Shown piece after piece: positions 8,498 through 11,110 of a stretch of 11,110 nt of DNA (positions are counted from its first letter, which is position 1; each line of letters starts with the position of its first letter). Source of the DNA: Haplosporangium gracile (lineage: Eukaryota; Mortierellomycota; Mortierellomycetes; Mortierellales; Mortierellaceae); NCBI GenBank assembly GCA_015499985.1, contig JAAAUF010001157.1, forward strand, positions 1 to 11,110, read 5' to 3'. Made by a program: the position numbers and the translations under genes. Under the pieces are notes generated by a model that searched no databases, had not been told where the DNA came from, and worked only from the letters and a program-made list of their open reading frames with translations.

Positions 8498-8994
8498 ATG
8501 CGTTTTCAAGACATCATTGTATCCGTCCTCGTCTTGGCCTCCCTCGCCGTCGCTTAAGCTCCCCCCCACCGCCCCTACTGATCCCCTGGCCTGCGGCAAC
8601 TCTCTCAACAAGGGCGCCGAATCCCTGAACGCTAGCTGTGCCGGTCCCACAGGTCTGACCCAGGCCCCCAACATAGTCGGTAATTTGACCGATGCCCAGA
8701 AAAAATGTCTCAGCGTGATTGCCTCGTCCTCGACCTGGCTTAATGAGTGTGCCGAGCCCGAGATCTGTGGCTAGGCCATCACCGAGGGTCTTCTCCAGTC
8801 CTATGCTGCCCTCAAGACCCAGATCTGTCCCGCTGGTAGTGTTACCGCTGCTGGAATGTTGGCAACTTGCGCACTGGGTCAAATCAGCTGCTGCTGGCTT
8901 GACCGTTGCTGCCGTTGCTGTCCTTGGTGCTCTCCAAATAAAGCATGCACGCTTGCTCCCCTCTTTCCTATCAGGCATAGATTGTCAAACATAA
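8498..8994 (+). pseudogene. SCP-D: degenerate member of the secreted cysteine-rich family
   Basis: The ATG at 8498 opens a 19-residue signal peptide ending in AVA, then meets TAA at 8555. After the stop, the C7 run at 8561-8567 carries one C too many: the family match continues one frame over. It reads LACGNSLNK, a second Cys, QKKCLSV, STWLNECAEPEIC, then TAG at 8772, and after it AITEGLLQSYAALKTQIC in the same frame. A further one-base shift between about 8830 and 8883 leads to GLTVAAVAVLGAL (8896-8934), which resembles the GPI tail of SCP-C. So at least two stops and two frameshifts break it. Six of eight cysteines remain; positions two and five are Ser. The Trp before the sixth Cys is kept. 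The end 8994 is the stop of the last frame; the original stop was probably near 8935. It lies only 215 bases before the AMMECR1 start. Confidence 0.75.
8937..8942 (+). terminator. Poly(A) signal of SCP-D
   Basis: AATAAA falls at the point where the GPI-like tail ends, so the ancestral 3' UTR was very short or the signal is fortuitous. Confidence 0.35.
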
Positions 8995-9209
8995 CGTTGT
9001 GAAAATTAAAAAGGGGCGGTCCCGTCCCTGATCCATTCAGTTTGCTTGTGACTTGAGTTGCATTCGCCCAACAAGTGGCTCACATTTTTCTTTATTACGT
9101 ACATTTCGAGAGATCACGCAACTTTTCTTTTTTACTTCTTTACCTCCCAACCTTTCCCGCCTTTCACATTCACTTTCTCACTTCTCTCTTACTCTCGGCC
9201 TCAAGAAAA

Positions 9210-10386
<1,177 letters not shown>

Positions 10387-10392
10387 GAGAGA

Positions 10393-10395
<3 letters not shown>

Positions 10396-10450
<55 letters not shown>
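10396..10450 (+). repeat. (GA)27 microsatellite in the AMMECR1 3' UTR
   Basis: Twenty-seven uninterrupted GA units begin ten bases after the AMMECR1 stop. It is non-coding on the + strand; the minus strand gives poly-Leu/Ser only. The exact count may vary between strains or assemblies. Confidence 0.95.
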
Positions 10451-10454
<4 letters not shown>

Positions 10455-10834
10455 TATGTTGGAGACCGAAGAAGAGGAGGGGCTCTGCCCTGTAAGTTAG
10501 TTTGGTGGCTAATAGACATTGTTTTTTTCAAGCACCTTTTACGAAGTCTCACAGCTTTGCCAGGATATCATCACTGTCAGAGCTCTTTCCGAGAATACAA
10601 AAGACTGTGCCTGAAAGAAAGAAAGAAAGAAAGAAAAAAATGCCAAGTCACACGTTTCCAGCAAAATGTCATGAACAAAAAAAGAGCTTCCACTTTATGT
10701 GAATGTACTCTCCCATCTCTGCTTTCATTCAGCACAAACAACTGCCATCACAATAACAGCACCGCCACCACCAATGCGAACACCAAACATCAACTGAAAC
10801 TGCAGAAACACAATATACAAACACACACACATCA
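10451..10834. other. Spacer between AMMECR1 and the last gene, with a C/A-rich leader
   Basis: It contains a GAAA microsatellite (10613-10640) and, from about 10730, a C/A-rich stretch that looks like the 5' leader of the gene starting at 10835. Within it a 7-codon upstream ORF (10774-10797) precedes the main ATG. I see no TATA box and no AATAAA for AMMECR1. Confidence 0.45.
10613..10640 (+). repeat. (GAAA)6 microsatellite
   Basis: Six GAAA units (10613-10636) are followed by four more A. They lie in the spacer, probably outside any coding region. Confidence 0.85.
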
Positions 10835-10975
10835 ATGGCACCACGCTTCCCGCCACAGAGTCGAATGCCAACTCTGCTCCCACAAAAGACAGACATGCTT
10901 TGGTACCCGCGCGAACGCGAGGTCGAACATATGCACGATGAGCTCTCACACGAAGAAAAAGAATTTACAGCTAAG
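10835..10975 (+). CDS. Probable first exon of an unrecognised gene, 3' truncated by the window end
   Basis: The ATG at 10835 sits in a favourable context (ATCA before, G after) behind a C/A-rich leader. It opens 47 codons ending exactly before a GTAGGC donor at 10976, phase 0. Read unspliced, the frame stops at TAG 10988-10990 after 51 codons, so either an intron starts here or this is a tiny ORF. The peptide begins basic and Pro-rich (MAPRFPPQSR), then LWYPREREVEHMHDELSHEEKEF, a charged stretch likely to be helical. The bases to 11110 look like intron: T-rich with no long frame. I do not recognise the family; too little is visible to assign a function. Confidence 0.45.
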
Positions 10976-11094
10976 GTAGGCAGAGCCTAGAGGAAATGAA
11001 AAAATGGCGGGACAAAGACTTTTTCTTTGCTTTGTTGTTGTTTGATTACTGTACTTAACGCTTAACGATAACATTTTTTGTGTATGTGCGCGTG

Positions 11095-11110
11095 TTTTTT
11101 TTTTTTTTTT
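11095..11110 (+). repeat. T-run reaching the window end
   Basis: Sixteen T run to the last base and may continue beyond. They would lie in intron 1 of the last gene, possibly as part of a polypyrimidine tract. Confidence 0.7.

Noticed and set aside
8514..8978. 154-residue open frame on the minus strand across SCP-D
   Set aside because: It is the antisense of a GC-rich degenerate gene; the + strand has a signal peptide, family cysteines and a GPI-like tail, while the antisense translation is low-complexity Gly/Arg/Thr-rich without recognisable motifs.

Overview
The window looks like nuclear DNA of a filamentous, probably early-diverging fungus. Coding stretches are short and separated by AT-rich spacers. 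Introns are 93-256 bp with GT..AG ends. Promoters combine TATA boxes with CT-rich leaders, and AATAAA signals follow the stop codons. Mortierellomycota is my best guess; this is inferred from style and not proven. Every gene I can support lies on the + strand.

Layout. (1) 1-1080: 3' end of a gene coding for a glutamine-rich, acidic protein that ends in a calponin-homology (CH) domain, with one intron. (2) 2188-8994: four members of one family of small secreted cysteine-rich proteins in head-to-tail order, called SCP-A to SCP-D here. SCP-A (2188-2894) is broken. SCP-B (4261-4611) and SCP-C (5989-6522) are intact and intron-less. SCP-D (8498-8994) is broken. The intact copies share the spacing C-x2-C-x10-C-x20-C-x-C-x10-C-x3/5-C-x21-C and a Trp three residues before the sixth Cys. 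SCP-B looks soluble; SCP-C has a Ser/Thr/Pro/Gly-rich stalk and a hydrophobic tail typical of a GPI anchor. (3) 9210-10386: a complete five-exon AMMECR1 homologue of 192 residues, followed directly by a (GA)27 repeat. (4) 10835 to the window end: probable first exon and start of intron 1 of an unrecognised gene.

The main biological content is the SCP cluster. It appears to be a local family that expanded by tandem duplication, with divergence between a wall- or membrane-anchored form and a released form, and with decay of the two outer copies. The cysteine topology resembles the fungal CFEM domain, but the Asp that CFEM proteins place before the CxC is absent, so a heme- or iron-related role is not supported. 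The CH gene, the AMMECR1 gene and the last gene show no functional link to the cluster. The spacers (1081-2051, 2932-4114, 4686-5610, 6594-8497) contain no gene or RNA that I can support.
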